Shown: one piece after another, positions 18,776 through 28,754 of the stretch
How the letters are laid out: every line of letters begins with the position of its first letter
Position numbering within the stretch: position 1 is the first letter of the stretch
Source of the DNA: Alphaproteobacteria bacterium
Lineage (GTDB): Bacteria > Pseudomonadota > Alphaproteobacteria > Rhizobiales > GCA-2746425
Assembly (NCBI GenBank): GCA_024743215.1
Contig: JANSWZ010000002.1
Span: forward strand, 620,001-684,000
Length of the DNA: 64,000 bases
Direction of reading: 5' to 3'
Notes under the pieces: generated by a model
Databases searched by the model: none
Seen by the model: only the letters and a program-made list of their open reading frames with translations
Told to the model about the DNA's origin: nothing
Translations under genes and position numbers: made by a program

Positions 18776-19040
18776 TAGAGCCTTTCTTGTTTATACGGAA
18801 TCATTTGATGACCCAAAACAGTTCATCCCGCAAGGCAGTCCGCGCAGCGCGATGCGGCGCATCGGGCAAGCTGGCTAACGCGGCTGTTGGGCTGTTCTGG
18901 GTCACCGAAGGCCGGATTTGCGAGATCGCTGGACTTCGTTACAGCCCACTTGTGGTCGTAAAGACCACCACGTGACCTGTGCCTTGCCAGCAAACGCACA
19001 AATCCGGTCAAACGTTTCCGTATAAACAAGAAAGGCTCTA
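18776..19040. mobile_element. 265-bp foldback / MITE-like element with 25-bp terminal inverted repeats
   Basis: The left end (18776-18800) and right end (19016-19040) are perfect 25-base inverted repeats, beginning TAGAGCCTTTC and ending ATACGGAA. Further nested inverted repeats lie inside: 18809-18821 with 18892-18904 (12 of 13 match), 18830-18837 with 18980-18987, and a small GTGGTC/GACCAC hairpin at 18952-18968. No transposase or convincing gene lies inside, so it would be non-autonomous. The right end overlaps the fmt stop codon. No clear target duplication is seen. Confidence 0.6.
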
Positions 19041-19970
19041 CAGGAGAACCGCGCCCTTGCTGATTGGCGCGCCGTTCAGGAATTCTTCCGCGCCCATGGG
19101 TCTTTTGCCCGCCCGTTGGACTTCCTCCAGTCGGATCGCACCCTTGCCGCAGGCAATGGTCATTTGATCGTCAAGGATTTCACCGGGAACGCCTTCGCCT
19201 TCCATTTTGCGGCAACGCAAAACCTTCAACCGTTCTTTCTGCCCACCTGATTCAAATTCGCACCACGCGCCAGGAAACGGCGAAATGCCCCGAATGTGGT
19301 TGTGAACATCCTTGGCGTTACGGCTCCATTTGATGCGGGTTTCATATTTTGAAATCTTGTTGGCGTAAGTCACGCCTGTTTTCTTTTGTTCCCGCAAGGT
19401 CAGCGCTTTTGTTTCAAGCTGCTCAAGTGCTTCCAGAATGATATCACTGCCGATAATCGACAATTGATCGTGCAAATCGCCAGCCGTCATATTCGGATCA
19501 ATGGCAACGATCTCTTCCATGGCAATGGAGCCTGTGTCGAGGCCTTCATCCATTTTCATCACGGCGATTGCGGTTTCTGTATCACCGGTCATCAGCGCGC
19601 GCTGGATGGGCGCTGCACCACGCCAGCGTGGCAGTTTGGAGGCATGAAGGTTCAGGCAACCATGTTTGGGCGCCAGCAAAATGTGCTTTGGCAATAATTG
19701 GCCATAGGCCACAACCACGGCCACATCTGCCTTGTGGCTTTTGAAAATCGTCTGGGCGATACTGTCTTTCAACGTCGTTGGTGTCTCAACTGGAATATTG
19801 AAAGATTCCGCCATTTTCTGAACCGGAGATTTTCGCGATTCCATACCACGATCCGCTTTGCGCGGCGGCTGGCTGTAACAGGCAACCACATTGTGCCCGG
19901 CTCCCACGATCTGCATGAGAGGGCCAACCGCAAAATCCGGCGTGCCCATAAAAACAACGCGCAATGGCAT
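19038..19970 (-). CDS. fmt: Methionyl-tRNA formyltransferase
   Basis: Formylates initiator Met-tRNA using 10-formyl-tetrahydrofolate. The 310 residues carry the catalytic-core signature [17 protein letters not shown], with the downstream Asp in MDEGLDTG, plus a C-terminal OB-like domain from about residue 205. It lies 27 bases downstream of def, the classic def-fmt pair. Its TAG stop (19040-19038) is the first three bases of the terminal inverted repeat of the foldback element. The extreme C-terminus may therefore have been set by that insertion, though the length looks normal. Confidence 0.96.
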   Translation of the reverse strand: MPLRVVFMGTPDFAVGPLMQIVGAGHNVVACYSQPPRKADRGMESRKSPVQKMAESFNIPVETPTTLKDSIAQTIFKSHKADVAVVVAYGQLLPKHILLAPKHGCLNLHASKLPRWRGAAPIQRALMTGDTETAIAVMKMDEGLDTGSIAMEEIVAIDPNMTAGDLHDQLSIIGSDIILEALEQLETKALTLREQKKTGVTYANKISKYETRIKWSRNAKDVHNHIRGISPFPGAWCEFESGGQKERLKVLRCRKMEGEGVPGEILDDQMTIACGKGAIRLEEVQRAGKRPMGAEEFLNGAPISKGAVLL

Positions 19971-19997
19971 GGTGAATAGTCCCTGGTTTCCAGCCCG

Positions 19998-20516
19998 TCA
20001 GGCGGATTTCTGTTTCAGCGCCTTGGTGAATTTTTTCACCACCCGGTCCCGCTTCAGTTTTGATATATAGTCGATAAACAGCACGCCGTTAAGGTGGTCC
20101 ACTTCGTGCTGCAAACAGGTGGCCAGCAATCCATCGGCTTCCAGCTCCTGCTGTTTACCGGTGCGATCATAATACTGAACCTTACATGCAGTTGGCCGTG
20201 TCACTTCCTCAAAATACTCGGGAATGGACAGGCACCCCTCTTCATAGATCGAGGTTTCTTCCGACGTCCAGATGATTTCCGGATTGATCAGGAAAATCGG
20301 GTTTTTGGGCTCGTCTTCCTCACGAGTGCAATCAACCGTTACAACCCGTTTTGGCACACCAATCTGGATCGCAGCCAGACCAATGCCCGGCGCGTCATAC
20401 ATGGTTTCCAACATGTTATCCAAAAGCGTCTGCAGATCATCGCCAAAATCATCAACCGGCTTCGAGATTTTGCGCAATTGATCATCCGGCAAGATGACCA
20501 GATTTTGAACTGCCAT
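19998..20516 (-). CDS. def: Peptide deformylase
   Basis: Iron/zinc hydrolase that removes the formyl group from nascent proteins. The 172 residues contain all three motifs: [19 protein letters not shown] (metal Cys) and QHEVDHLNG (two metal His and catalytic Glu). fmt follows, and rmuC is divergent across 97 bases. Confidence 0.97.
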   Translation of the reverse strand: MAVQNLVILPDDQLRKISKPVDDFGDDLQTLLDNMLETMYDAPGIGLAAIQIGVPKRVVTVDCTREEDEPKNPIFLINPEIIWTSEETSIYEEGCLSIPEYFEEVTRPTACKVQYYDRTGKQQELEADGLLATCLQHEVDHLNGVLFIDYISKLKRDRVVKKFTKALKQKSA

Positions 20517-20613
20517 CGTCTTGTCCTTCTTTATTCAAGGACGAGATAAGGAATTGCAGGAGGCTGGTCAATGCAGTTTGCCACAAGCGGCGGCGAATCA
20601 GATATGAAAGGCC

Positions 20614-21825
20614 ATGCTTGAGCCCATTTTTCAATTTGGTGACACCATTATCATTGGCCGCGATCTGCTGATCGCCGGCGCGGTGGCGTTTGTTCTGTTT
20701 GCCTGGCTGCTGCTGCGTTCACAAAGCAAGACACGGACAGCACAGGCAAAAGTGGTGGAGGATGCCCAGCGCCGGGCGCAGGAACTGGAAGCCCGATTGC
20801 TCGATATGTCGCGCACCCAGAGCGAGATTACCGGTCAGGTGCGCACCATGTCGGATGTGTTGTCAAACCGGCAAAGCGAGTTGATGCGCGGCGTGAATGA
20901 GCGGCTTGATGGCATGGGCCAGCGCCTTAACAGCTCTGTCAGCGAAAGCAGCAAGGGCACACAGGAGAGCCTTTCCAAATTGCAGGAACGGCTGGCCGTC
21001 ATCGACCGGGCGCAAACCAATATTACCGAGTTGTCTGGCCAAGTGGTGCAATTGCAGCAAATTCTGGCCAACAAGCAGACCCGCGGTGCCTTTGGCCAGA
21101 TGCGGATGGAAACGATTGTTGCGGACGGGCTGCCGAATGGCGCCTATTCCTTCCAGTCCACCCTGACCAACAACACGCGACCCGACTGTATTGTGTTCAT
21201 GCCAAATGATGCACCCAGCTTGGTGATCGACGCAAAATTTCCGCTGGAAGCCTATAATCTGTTGCAGGATGCACCTGATTTACAAGCACAGAAACACGCC
21301 ACGAGCCGCTTCAAGCAAGATGTGGATGTGCATATCAAAGCGATCGCGGACAAGTATTTCATCAAAGGGGAAACCCAGGACACAGCGTTCATGTTCGTGC
21401 CCTCGGAATCGGTCTTTGCGGCCATTCACGAACAATTTGAAGACCTTGTCAAAAAGGCGCAACGGTCCCGCATCGTGATTGTATCACCATCGCTGCTGAT
21501 GCTGTCGATTCAGGTGGTACAGGCCATTTTGAAAGATGCCCGCATGCGGGAACTGGCCCATGTCATTCAGGCGGAAGTCGCGGCCCTGCGTGATGATACG
21601 CTTCGGCTTGATGACCGCGTCAACAAGTTGCAGACCCACTTCCGCCAGGCCAATAAGGACATTGACGACATTCTTATTTCCACCAACAAGGTGGTTCGGC
21701 GCAGCCAACGCATTGAAGATCTGGAAGTTGGTGAAATAGAAGTTCAGCCGGTGGTCAAACAGCCAGATCAGCCAACACCGGTTATTCCCCTGAAACAGTC
21801 AGTGCGTGGATCAGACAGCGCTTAA
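20614..21825 (+). CDS. rmuC: DNA recombination protein RmuC homologue
   Basis: 403-residue member of the RmuC family, which limits DNA inversions between short inverted repeats and has a nuclease-like fold. An N-terminal hydrophobic helix (about residues 12-30) precedes a long coiled coil (about 35-155). The RmuC domain follows, with RGAFGQMRMETIVADGLP and a nuclease-like PSLVIDAKFPLEAY segment (Asp-x-Lys). The C-terminus is unstructured and proline-rich. The stop overlaps the convergent mutM stop by four bases. Confidence 0.92.
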   Translation: MLEPIFQFGDTIIIGRDLLIAGAVAFVLFAWLLLRSQSKTRTAQAKVVEDAQRRAQELEARLLDMSRTQSEITGQVRTMSDVLSNRQSELMRGVNERLDGMGQRLNSSVSESSKGTQESLSKLQERLAVIDRAQTNITELSGQVVQLQQILANKQTRGAFGQMRMETIVADGLPNGAYSFQSTLTNNTRPDCIVFMPNDAPSLVIDAKFPLEAYNLLQDAPDLQAQKHATSRFKQDVDVHIKAIADKYFIKGETQDTAFMFVPSESVFAAIHEQFEDLVKKAQRSRIVIVSPSLLMLSIQVVQAILKDARMRELAHVIQAEVAALRDDTLRLDDRVNKLQTHFRQANKDIDDILISTNKVVRRSQRIEDLEVGEIEVQPVVKQPDQPTPVIPLKQSVRGSDSA

Positions 21826-22703
21826 CGCTGACAGGACGGACACCAATAGGTGGACCGGCCATTCTGGGTGAATTTTTCAATCACACCGTCACAGCCATCG
21901 CGTTGGCATTCCACTGTTTCGCGATCATAGACTGAAAACCGGTGTTGAAAATAACCCAGGCTTCCATCGGTCTGGGCATGATCGCGTAAAGAAGACCCTC
22001 CAGCTTCAATGGCCTCACTCAGGACGGCCTGAATGATCTCAATCAGCGGTTCCAGATGTTTTGTCGGTCGTCCGGCCTTGGTCACCAGACTGCCAGCGCT
22101 GCGTTTGGGCGACAAGCCAGCCCGCCACAGCGCCTCCGCCACATAAATGTTGCCAAGACCGACCACATTGCTCTGATCCAGCAAGGCCGCTTTCAGGTTC
22201 GTGGTTCGGCCCTTGAACCTGTCTGCCAGATAGGCAGGCGTCAAAGAATTGCCCAACGGCTCAATGCCCATTTTCAAAAACAGCTTGTGTTCGGCAATTT
22301 GCGCGCGCGGTATCAACAGCATGAAACCAAAACGGCGCGGATCATTATAGGTGATCGTAGTGCCATCCTCCATGTGGATCACAACATGATCATGCGCACT
22401 GATTTTTGAACGTTCATGATGAAATGCTCCGGGAACATCCATACCTTCCGGCACTTCAATGCGAAATGAACCGGACATGCCCAGATGCATCACCAGAACA
22501 TCGCCGCTGCTCAGGTCTGCCAAAATATATTTGGCACGCCGTCCAAGAGAGGTAATGCGCTGGCCTTCAACACGCTCTGCAAAGCTCTCCGGGAACGGAA
22601 AGCGCAGATTTGGGCGGCGCTGTTCCAGACGCTTTATGCTTTTATGTTCCAGAACCGGCTGCAGACCGCGCCGAACCGTTTCAACTTCTGGCAATTCGGG
22701 CAA
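21822..22703 (-). CDS. mutM: Formamidopyrimidine-DNA glycosylase
   Basis: Base-excision repair glycosylase/AP lyase for 8-oxoguanine and Fapy lesions. The 293 residues start MPELPEVETVRRGL, so catalytic Pro2 and Glu3 are exposed after Met removal. The helix-two-turn-helix region reads DQSNVVGLGNIYVAEAL, and the C-terminal zinc finger uses four Cys (CQRDGC...CPSC). It is divergent from ubiE. In many rhizobia dnaA or rpsT lies near mutM; neither is present here. Confidence 0.97.
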   Translation of the reverse strand: MPELPEVETVRRGLQPVLEHKSIKRLEQRRPNLRFPFPESFAERVEGQRITSLGRRAKYILADLSSGDVLVMHLGMSGSFRIEVPEGMDVPGAFHHERSKISAHDHVVIHMEDGTTITYNDPRRFGFMLLIPRAQIAEHKLFLKMGIEPLGNSLTPAYLADRFKGRTTNLKAALLDQSNVVGLGNIYVAEALWRAGLSPKRSAGSLVTKAGRPTKHLEPLIEIIQAVLSEAIEAGGSSLRDHAQTDGSLGYFQHRFSVYDRETVECQRDGCDGVIEKFTQNGRSTYWCPSCQR

Positions 22704-22730
22704 GGTGTCCCCTTAAGTTTGTTGTCAGTT

Positions 22731-22760
22731 TTGCATGGTGATGCGTTAAATTTGCTATAT
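22731..22760 (+). promoter_or_regulatory. Candidate promoter for ubiE
   Basis: TTGCAT (22731-22736) is followed 18 bases later by CTATAT (22755-22760). This would start transcription roughly 45 bases before the ubiE start codon. The match is moderate. Confidence 0.3.
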
Positions 22761-22810
22761 ATGAACCATGAGATGAATACACACCCACACAGACATGAAA
22801 CAGACCTATC

Positions 22811-23611
22811 ATGCCAATAGATGCGAAATCGCCAGAATCGCCTGAGACCGTAGTTGATCCGGCCGGAATGGAAACGTCCTTCGGCTATGAAGCCGTTGCG
22901 CGCGGGTACAAGCAAGAGCGTGTGAATGATGTGTTTCACAAGGTTGCTTCACGCTATGATCTGATGAATGACTTCATGTCAGCCGGCCTCCACCGTGTGT
23001 GGAAAGATGCCATGATTTCCATGTTGGCACCGCCCAAAACACGGCCCTATCGGGTGCTCGATGTGGCAGGCGGCACCGGCGATGTTGCCTTCCGGATTGC
23101 GCGGCGCGCAGGCGCGGAAGCGCGGATCACCGTTTGCGATATCAACACGTCCATGCTGGGTGTTGGCGAAGACCGTGCGATTAAGGAAAAGCTGGCTGAT
23201 CAGGTGGATTTTGTGGAAGGCAATGCTGAGGAATTGCCGTTTGAAGACAAATCCTTCGACGCCTATACCATCGCCTTCGGCATTCGTAATGTGCCCCGCC
23301 TGGCGCAGGCGGTGAAAGAGGCACACCGTGTGCTGAAACGCGGCGGACGCTTCCTCTGCCTGGAGTTTTCAAAAGTCGATATTCCCGTGATGGACAAGGT
23401 GTATGATACCTATTCCTTCAACGCCATTCCGCTGATGGGCCAATTGGTGGCCAATGATCGCGACAGTTATCAATATCTGGTGGAATCCATTCGAAAATTC
23501 CCCAATCAGGCACGCTTTGAGCAGATCATTGCCGATGAGGGTTTTTCCAGAGTTACCCATCGCAATCTGACCGGTGGCGTCGCTGCTATTCATTCCGGTT
23601 GGAAATTGTAG
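22811..23611 (+). CDS. ubiE: Ubiquinone/menaquinone C-methyltransferase
   Basis: SAM-dependent C-methylation step of ubiquinone synthesis. The 266 residues hold the UbiE signatures [17 protein letters not shown], motif [16 protein letters not shown], and [13 protein letters not shown] text ([13 protein letters not shown]). The ribosome site before the ATG at 22811 is weak. ubiB follows 12 bases later, as in most Rhizobiales. Confidence 0.97.
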   Translation: MPIDAKSPESPETVVDPAGMETSFGYEAVARGYKQERVNDVFHKVASRYDLMNDFMSAGLHRVWKDAMISMLAPPKTRPYRVLDVAGGTGDVAFRIARRAGAEARITVCDINTSMLGVGEDRAIKEKLADQVDFVEGNAEELPFEDKSFDAYTIAFGIRNVPRLAQAVKEAHRVLKRGGRFLCLEFSKVDIPVMDKVYDTYSFNAIPLMGQLVANDRDSYQYLVESIRKFPNQARFEQIIADEGFSRVTHRNLTGGVAAIHSGWKL

Positions 23612-23623
23612 GACCTGCAGTCT

Positions 23624-25201
23624 GTGTCAACACCCCTTGCCTATCTGCGCCTTGTAAAAGCCGGCTTCGTGCTGGCGCGTGAAGGCGTGTTCAGCCTGCT
23701 GCCGCGAGACGATGCGCCGCTTGCCGTGCGCTTTGGCCTGTGGTGTGCGGACCGTTTTGCCCAAAAAGGTGTTGATCAAAAAAGCAAGGGCGAACGGCTG
23801 AACGCGGCGCTGAACCGGCTCGGCCCATCCTACATCAAGCTCGGCCAGTTTCTGGCCACCAGGCCGGATATTGTTGGTCCTGATATTGCCGAGGGTCTGG
23901 GCAAATTGCGCGATGATGTGCCGCCCTTCCCGGATGCGACCGCACGCCAGATCATTACATCCAATCTGAACCGCGCGGTGGATGTACTGTACACCACCTT
24001 CAGTGCGCCGGTTGCGGCCGCTTCCATTGCGCAAGTGCATAAGGCGACCATTGTCGATGGCGAGGTCGAAAAGACAGTCGCCGTAAAGGTGCTGCGCCCG
24101 GATGTGCGCACGCGTTTCCAGAAGGATCTGGAAAGCTTTTATGCAGCAGCGAGACTGGTTCAGACACTTGATCCATCCACCAAACGTCTGCGCCCCGTTG
24201 CCGTGGTTGATACGCTGGCACGCAGCGTAACCATGGAAATGGATTTGCGCATCGAGGCGGCAGCCCTTTCGGAAATGTCCGAGATTGCACAGGATGATCC
24301 TTTATTCGTCGTTCCCTCCATTGACTGGGACCGGACCGGGCGCGATGTGCTGACGATTGACTGGATTGATGGTCTGAAAATGGCCGATCTGGGTGGACTG
24401 GAAAAAGCTGGCCACGACAAATCTGCCTTGGCGACAAATCTGATCCAGATCTTTCTGCGCCATGCGCTGAATCACGGCTTCTTCCATGCAGATATGCATC
24501 AGGGCAATATGTTCGTTGATGCACAAAGCCGCATCGTTGCGATTGATTTCGGGATTATGGGGCGCATCGGACCCAAGGAACGCAAGTTTCTGGCCGAGAT
24601 TCTCTATGGCTTCATCAAACGGGATTATCTGCGCATTGCAGAGGTGCATTTTGAAGCCGGTTATGTGCCTGCCACTCAATCGGTGGCGGATTTCGCCCAG
24701 GCCCTGCGCGCTGTCGGCGAGCCGATCCATGGTCAGTCCGCGCAGGATATTTCCATGGCCAAGCTGTTGGGCCTGCTGTTTGAAATCACCGAATTATTTG
24801 ACATGGAGACGCGCACCGAATTGCTGATGCTGCAGAAAACCATGGTCGTGGTGGAAGGCGTGTCGCGCTCACTGGACAGCAATTTTGACATGTGGAGCGC
24901 TGCTGAACCCGTGCTGCGGGACTGGCTGACTGATAATCTGGGACCAGGTGCCAAACTGGAACAGGCGGCCAATGGCCTGTCTTCCATCGGGCGATTGCTG
25001 AATGAGTTACCACAATTGGCAGACCGGGCGGCCCATGCCTCACAAGCTCTGGATGACATGTCTCAGGCCGGATTGCGGCTTGATGATGAAAGTCTTGCGC
25101 GACTGGCGCATTATCAGGCGCGCGAAAACCGCACTTCGCGGATTGCGCTTGTTGTAATGGCGCTGTCGGCAGCAGCAGTTGCGCTGGCCTATGTGTTCTG
25201 A
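23624..25201 (+). CDS. ubiB: Ubiquinone biosynthesis regulatory protein kinase-like UbiB
   Basis: 525-residue atypical kinase (ABC1/ADCK family) needed for ubiquinone synthesis and lipid-substrate handling. The family KxGQ motif is visible as KLGQFLATRPD, followed by the kinase-fold lysine region VAVKVLRPDV. The catalytic loop HADMHQGNMFV and the metal-binding IDFGIMGR are intact. A C-terminal hydrophobic helix (about 505-525) predicts membrane attachment. The start is GTG at 23624, 12 bases after ubiE. Confidence 0.95.
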   Translation: MSTPLAYLRLVKAGFVLAREGVFSLLPRDDAPLAVRFGLWCADRFAQKGVDQKSKGERLNAALNRLGPSYIKLGQFLATRPDIVGPDIAEGLGKLRDDVPPFPDATARQIITSNLNRAVDVLYTTFSAPVAAASIAQVHKATIVDGEVEKTVAVKVLRPDVRTRFQKDLESFYAAARLVQTLDPSTKRLRPVAVVDTLARSVTMEMDLRIEAAALSEMSEIAQDDPLFVVPSIDWDRTGRDVLTIDWIDGLKMADLGGLEKAGHDKSALATNLIQIFLRHALNHGFFHADMHQGNMFVDAQSRIVAIDFGIMGRIGPKERKFLAEILYGFIKRDYLRIAEVHFEAGYVPATQSVADFAQALRAVGEPIHGQSAQDISMAKLLGLLFEITELFDMETRTELLMLQKTMVVVEGVSRSLDSNFDMWSAAEPVLRDWLTDNLGPGAKLEQAANGLSSIGRLLNELPQLADRAAHASQALDDMSQAGLRLDDESLARLAHYQARENRTSRIALVVMALSAAAVALAYVF

Positions 25202-25238
25202 TTGACTGAAACTCCACCGGAAAACCAAGCTTCGCGTC

Positions 25239-26441
25239 ATGACAAAACATAAAATTCTGCTCATCATCGGAGGTGGCATTGCCGCCTATAAGGCGCTGGA
25301 ACTGATCCGGCGGGCGCAGGATCGTGGCTACGAAGTGACCGTGGTCATGACAAAAGCGGCAGAACAATTTGTGACGCCGCTCAGCGTCTCAACCCTTGCC
25401 AAAGGCCAGCTCTACGCCAATCTGTTTGATGCCCATGAAGAAATGGATGTGGGTCACATTCGCCTGTCGCGGCAGGCCGATATCATCGTGATTGCACCGG
25501 CAACAGCCGATCTGATGGCAAAAATGAGCCATGGTCTGGCAGATGATCTGGCCACTGCAACACTTCTGGCAAATGACAAGCCGGTGTTGATTGCGCCGGG
25601 CATGAACCCGAAAATGTGGGATCATCCGGCGACAAAACGCAACCGCGCACAACTGGCCGAAGATGGTGTGCATTTTGTCGGACCCATGTCCGGTGAAATG
25701 GCAGAAGCCAATGAAGCCGGCACGGGACGCATGGCAGAACCCGCTTCAATTCTGGATGCTGTTGACGGACTTTTGAGACCATCACAGCATGGCCCTTTGT
25801 CTGGAAAACACGTCCTCATTACCGCCGGACCGACCCATGAACCCATTGATCCGGTGCGCTATATTGCAAACAGGTCATCCGGCAAACAGGGTTATGCCAT
25901 TGCCGCAGCCGCACATGCAGCCGGAGCCAATGTAACGCTTGTGACAGGGCCAGTTCATCTGAATGCACCACACGGCGTGCATGTTGTGTCCGCCGAGACA
26001 GCACGTCAGATGAAGCAGGCTGTTGTCGAAGCTTTACCAGCTGATATTGCAATCATGTGTGCAGCGGTTGCGGATTGGCGGACAGCCAATGAAGCGGATC
26101 AAAAGCAAAAGAAAGATGGCAGTGGTACCCCACCCGTGCTGGAACTGGCCGAAAACCCGGATATTCTGCGCCATGTTGCCCGTGAGGCTGATCCGCGCCC
26201 GGCTCTGGTTATTGGCTTTGCCGCGGAGACTGATCATCTTATTGAGCATGCAACTGCCAAGCGGCTGCGCAAGGGCTGCGACTGGCTTGTCGCCAATGAT
26301 GTGTCTCAAGAAGGCGTCATGGGTGGTGATACCAACAGCGTGCACCTGATACGCGATCAGGGGATTGACGCCTGGCCGAAGGCGGATAAGCAGGCTGTGG
26401 CTGACCGTCTTGTCTCAGAGATTATTCAGCACTTTCAATAA
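25239..26441 (+). CDS. coaBC: Bifunctional phosphopantothenoylcysteine decarboxylase/phosphopantothenate--cysteine ligase
   Basis: Two consecutive steps of coenzyme A synthesis. The N-terminal CoaC flavoprotein domain (about 1-185) shows the [12 protein letters not shown] start, a conserved His in MDVGHIRLS, and the PGMNPKMW substrate motif. The C-terminal CoaB domain (about 190-400) has [23 protein letters not shown]. The 400 residues are normal. It lies 37 bases after ubiB and 26 before dut, the coaBC-dut order seen in many proteobacteria. Confidence 0.97.
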   Translation: MTKHKILLIIGGGIAAYKALELIRRAQDRGYEVTVVMTKAAEQFVTPLSVSTLAKGQLYANLFDAHEEMDVGHIRLSRQADIIVIAPATADLMAKMSHGLADDLATATLLANDKPVLIAPGMNPKMWDHPATKRNRAQLAEDGVHFVGPMSGEMAEANEAGTGRMAEPASILDAVDGLLRPSQHGPLSGKHVLITAGPTHEPIDPVRYIANRSSGKQGYAIAAAAHAAGANVTLVTGPVHLNAPHGVHVVSAETARQMKQAVVEALPADIAIMCAAVADWRTANEADQKQKKDGSGTPPVLELAENPDILRHVAREADPRPALVIGFAAETDHLIEHATAKRLRKGCDWLVANDVSQEGVMGGDTNSVHLIRDQGIDAWPKADKQAVADRLVSEIIQHFQ

Positions 26442-26467
26442 AAGCATTTCAACAAGGCACTTTTTCG

Positions 26468-26920
26468 ATGAGCGTTCAGGTTAACATCATGCGTCTGCCC
26501 CATGGAGCGGATCTGCCCTTGCCCTCTTATCAAAGCCCACAGGCTGCTGGCGTTGATCTGCTATGCGCAGCGCCCCAGGAAGCATTGATGGTTCTGGAAC
26601 CGGGTGCGGCGACCAGCATACCCACCGGCATTGCCATTGCTCTGCCTGCCGGATTTGAAGCGCAGGTGCGGCCAAGGTCGGGTCTGGCTGCCAAACACAT
26701 GGTCACGGTTCTGAACGCACCTGGAACGATAGATGCTGATTATCGCGGTGAAATACATGTGCTGCTGATCAATCACGGTCGGGAAGCATTTGAAATCAGC
26801 CGTGGAATGCGCATTGCGCAAATGGTGATTGCACCTGCTGAACAGGCAGATTTTGTGAGCGTTCCCACGCTGGATGAGACCCAGCGTGGCTCAGGTGGTT
26901 TCGGCAGTACAGGGCTCTAA
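26468..26920 (+). CDS. dut: dUTP diphosphatase
   Basis: Homotrimeric enzyme hydrolysing dUTP to dUMP, keeping uracil out of DNA and feeding thymidylate synthesis. The 150 residues show the trimeric-dUTPase motifs: [11 protein letters not shown], the uracil pocket [14 protein letters not shown], and the flexible P-loop-like C-terminus GSGGFGSTG. It ends eight bases before the convergent PfkB kinase gene. Confidence 0.97.
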   Translation: MSVQVNIMRLPHGADLPLPSYQSPQAAGVDLLCAAPQEALMVLEPGAATSIPTGIAIALPAGFEAQVRPRSGLAAKHMVTVLNAPGTIDADYRGEIHVLLINHGREAFEISRGMRIAQMVIAPAEQADFVSVPTLDETQRGSGGFGSTGL

Positions 26921-26928
26921 AAGCCGCC

Positions 26929-27942
26929 TTATAACAGGCCCGCCTGCTGGGCCAGTTGATAGAGATTGCGTTGTGGCCTCGGGCCGATATGGCCCAACAC
27001 TTCACCGGCTGCCAGATTGCCAATGGACGCTGCCGTTTCATTGGGCAAGCCCAGAGCATGACCATAAAGAAAACCCGCTGCAAACATGTCCCCAGCACCT
27101 GTTGTGTCGATCAGGCGCTCCACAGGTGTGGTCGGAACCGATACAATGCCGCCAAGGCTATCAGGACTGATAACAAAGCAGCCCTGCTCGCCATGGGTTA
27201 CCGCGGTCAGAGGACAATCTTTCTGAATAAGCTTCAGCGCCGTGTCCAGATCCGATGTCTGATAGAGCGCTTTGATCTCGGCTTCATTGGCCAGAAGAAT
27301 ATCAACCGTTCCATCCTTGATCAGCCCAAGGAATTCCTCGCGCCAGCGATCCACGCAAAAGGAATCGGACAGGGTGATGGATACTTTGCGCTCATGTGCG
27401 TGAGAAATATCTGCCGCCTTGCGGAACGCATCTTTCGCCATGGGCGGGTCCCAAAGATATCCTTCGAAATACGCAATGGCGCTGTTGGCAACAACCTGTT
27501 CGTCAATATCATCCGGGCCCAGTTCCACACAGGCACCCAGAAACGTATTCATGGTGCGCTCACCATCCGGCGTGATCAAAATCATGGACCGTGCTGTGGG
27601 AGTGCCGCCATTTGGCAGCGGTTCCGTATCGAATGTCATGCCAAGAGCACGCATGTCGTGGCGGTAAAACTGGCCCAGCGTATCGTCACAGACTTTGCCG
27701 AAAAACGCGCCCTTGCCACCCAGACTGCCAATTGCTGCAACCGTGTTGCCGGCCGAGCCGCCGGATGCTTCGGTCGCAGCCCCCATCAGGGCATATAATT
27801 CTTCTGCCCGCTCGGTGTCGATAAGGTTCATACTGCCCTTGGCGAGACCTTCTCGCAGCAGAAAGTCATCTTCAGTCAGAGACAGCACATCAACAATGGC
27901 ATTGCCGATGCCGAGCACATGGTGGTCAAAACGGTCGGTCAT
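26929..27942 (-). CDS. PfkB-family carbohydrate/adenosine kinase
   Basis: 337-residue ribokinase-superfamily sugar or nucleoside kinase. The N-terminal substrate motif includes GGSAGNTVAAIGSLGG, and the C-terminal ATP/anion-hole motif is DTTGAGDMFAAGFL with the catalytic Asp. The overall pattern (HHVLGIGNAIVDVL start) is that of the adenosine-kinase-like group in rhizobia, but the exact substrate cannot be fixed from sequence. The ATG at 27942 is preferred; an in-frame extension to 28050 reads through the intergenic region and lacks family similarity. Divergent from the EI24-like gene. Confidence 0.88.
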   Translation of the reverse strand: MTDRFDHHVLGIGNAIVDVLSLTEDDFLLREGLAKGSMNLIDTERAEELYALMGAATEASGGSAGNTVAAIGSLGGKGAFFGKVCDDTLGQFYRHDMRALGMTFDTEPLPNGGTPTARSMILITPDGERTMNTFLGACVELGPDDIDEQVVANSAIAYFEGYLWDPPMAKDAFRKAADISHAHERKVSITLSDSFCVDRWREEFLGLIKDGTVDILLANEAEIKALYQTSDLDTALKLIQKDCPLTAVTHGEQGCFVISPDSLGGIVSVPTTPVERLIDTTGAGDMFAAGFLYGHALGLPNETAASIGNLAAGEVLGHIGPRPQRNLYQLAQQAGLL

Positions 27943-28067
27943 AAGTAGGTCCAGGATTTTGGCGATTTTGATTTGTGAACTGGACAAGGGATGCCTATGT
28001 CCTTCCCGTATGTAGCAGGAAATGCTCCAAACACCAGCCATTGCCACCAACGGAACGCCAAAATCCT

Positions 28068-28754
28068 ATGCTTTTTTCCGCCGCCAGCCGCGCTTTCTCG
28101 CAGATTCTCTCTCCCCGCTTCCGGGGCGTGTTCTGGAAATCCATGGGTCTGACCATCCTCTTGCTGATCGCATTGGTGGTGCTGCTGCAAAATATGGCAG
28201 ATGTTTTTATCACGGTCAGTTCTCCGTGGGTGGATACTGCCATTGCATTTCTGACCGGGTTTGGTCTGTTAATCGGGGCCGGATTCCTGATTGCCCCTGT
28301 CATGAGCGTATTTGCCGGCCTGTTTCTGGATGAGATTTCCGAAGTTGTCGAAGAGCGTGACTATCCGCAGGATGAGCCGGGCGCACCGATGCCGCTTGGA
28401 CGATCGCTTGTGCTCTCGGCACGTTTTCTATTGCTGGTGGTCGGCGTGAATCTGGTTGCGCTGTTTTTGCTGTTGGTGCCGGGCATCAACCTGATTATCT
28501 TCTTCCTCGCCAATGGCTATCTGCTTGGGCGGGAGTATTTTCAATTTGTTGCCATGCGGTTCTATTCCGAAGATGACGCCAGCGCATTGCGCGCTCGCCA
28601 TTCCACCACGATTCTGTTTGCAGGTCTCATGATAGCCGGACTTCTGGCCGTGCCCATTCTCAACCTTTTGACACCGCTATTTGCAACCGCCTTTATGGTG
28701 CATGTGTTCAAACGGCTGGATGGAAAACATCAGGCTACTGTCTTGCCGTCATAG
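28068..28754 (+). CDS. EI24/CysZ-like integral membrane protein
   Basis: 228-residue membrane protein with about four to six transmembrane segments, matching the EI24 domain family that includes the sulfate transporter CysZ. Typical features are the N-terminal AFSQILSPRFRGVFWKSM, hydrophobic helices around residues 25-45, 55-85, 120-160 and 185-215, and the conserved GREYFQFVAMRF segment. The ATG at 28068 is taken as the start; the earlier in-frame start at 27975 adds 31 unlikely residues. Sulfate transport has not been shown for this branch. The 3' end overlaps nth by 25 bases, convergently. Confidence 0.82.
   Translation: MLFSAASRAFSQILSPRFRGVFWKSMGLTILLLIALVVLLQNMADVFITVSSPWVDTAIAFLTGFGLLIGAGFLIAPVMSVFAGLFLDEISEVVEERDYPQDEPGAPMPLGRSLVLSARFLLLVVGVNLVALFLLLVPGINLIIFFLANGYLLGREYFQFVAMRFYSEDDASALRARHSTTILFAGLMIAGLLAVPILNLLTPLFATAFMVHVFKRLDGKHQATVLPS

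Noticed and set aside
18556..18975. 139-codon frame running from truA into the foldback element
   Set aside because: It crosses the antisense of truA and a repeat and has no domain similarity.
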